Under the pieces are notes generated by a model. That model was not told the DNA's origin and did not search any database. It was given only the letters and a program-made list of their open reading frames with translations. Source: Gnetum montanum (taxonomy: Eukaryota > Streptophyta > Gnetopsida > Gnetales > Gnetaceae). From it: 64,000 nt of DNA. The translations under genes were made by a program, and so were the position numbers. Each line of letters opens with the position of its first letter. Positions within the stretch are counted from its first letter, which is position 1. The DNA lies in NCBI GenBank assembly GCA_015680685.1, contig MNCI01008925.1, positions 597,897 to 661,896 of the forward strand, written 5' to 3'. Below, in pieces: positions 63,789 to 64,000 of the stretch.

Positions 63789-64000
63789 TCCATCAAAAGT
63801 ACATATATTAAAGCATGCAATCATTGTGCATAAGAAACAGATATTCAAAGGTGTTTGTACATAACAACCACAAAATAGGAGGGCACCCAATGGCTAATAG
63901 CTAACTCAGAAAGTAGCACATTATGCATGAAACCAACTAAGAGCCTAACATGTGCTTATGTTAAAAGCATGGATGAACTTTAGCAATTTCATCACCAACT

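Larger units (their letters stand above)
59704..64000 (+). mobile_element. Athila-like Ty3/gypsy element D, left part
   Basis: 5' LTR (about 59704-60718), PBS, gag, protease, then the window ends in the protease-reverse transcriptase linker (KPTKSLTCAYVKSMDEL near 63930). Gene order and motifs match element B. Stops in gag show it is not autonomous in this form. Confidence 0.85.

Overview
This is nuclear DNA of a large-genome land plant, most likely a gymnosperm. I infer that from one intact plant-type gene with very long, AT-rich, transposon-filled introns, surrounded by nested Athila-like Ty3/gypsy elements. The species cannot be fixed from sequence alone. I saw no bacterial genes, tRNA, rRNA or CRISPR.

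Host gene. The only intact gene is GSH1, plastid glutamate-cysteine ligase, the first step of glutathione synthesis. It lies on + with 15 coding exons between 3675 and 36590, after a non-coding 5' exon ending at 2970. The spliced reading frame is open for 512 codons. Two introns use GC donors (6233, 12282). Introns 13 (12.1 kb) and 15 (10.2 kb) are swollen by LTR elements that are both antisense to the gene.

Layout. 1-1567: right end of an Athila-like element (minus). 1568-3674: GSH1 upstream region, 5' UTR exon and intron 1. 3675-13824: exons 2-13, with a 262-bp tandem repeat in intron 2 and LINE remnants in intron 4. 13825-25971: intron 13, holding an 8.3-kb element with TSD ATATG (15042-23302), a LINE reverse-transcriptase remnant and a plastid atpA fragment. 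25972-26308: exons 14-15. 26309-36501: intron 15, holding a 9.1-kb decayed chromovirus (27099-36206). 36502-36590: last exon. 38140-39395: L1-type LINE remnant. 39396-59430: Athila-like element B (+), split inside integrase by Athila-like element C (minus, 45695-55694). 59704-64000: start of Athila-like element D (+), running off the window.

The Athila-like family shares LTR ends TGATGA/TCATCA, a tRNA-Asp-like primer-binding site, an MDDF reverse-transcriptase box and an unusual Gag zinc knuckle (CX2CX3HX4C). Its U3 regions mostly carry GATATC boxes on a 14-bp grid just upstream of the TATA box.

Most unusual item: the element at 15042-23302 has gag but no pol. In place of pol it carries an internal promoter-like module (three 14-bp GATATC repeats plus TATA), a candidate 5'-UTR intron, and a decayed ORF of about 886 codons. 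That ORF combines a 'putative plant transposon protein'-like domain with a long coiled coil. Single-N junctions around 15743-15932 also show that a 190-bp patch of this element is inverted, probably by assembly.
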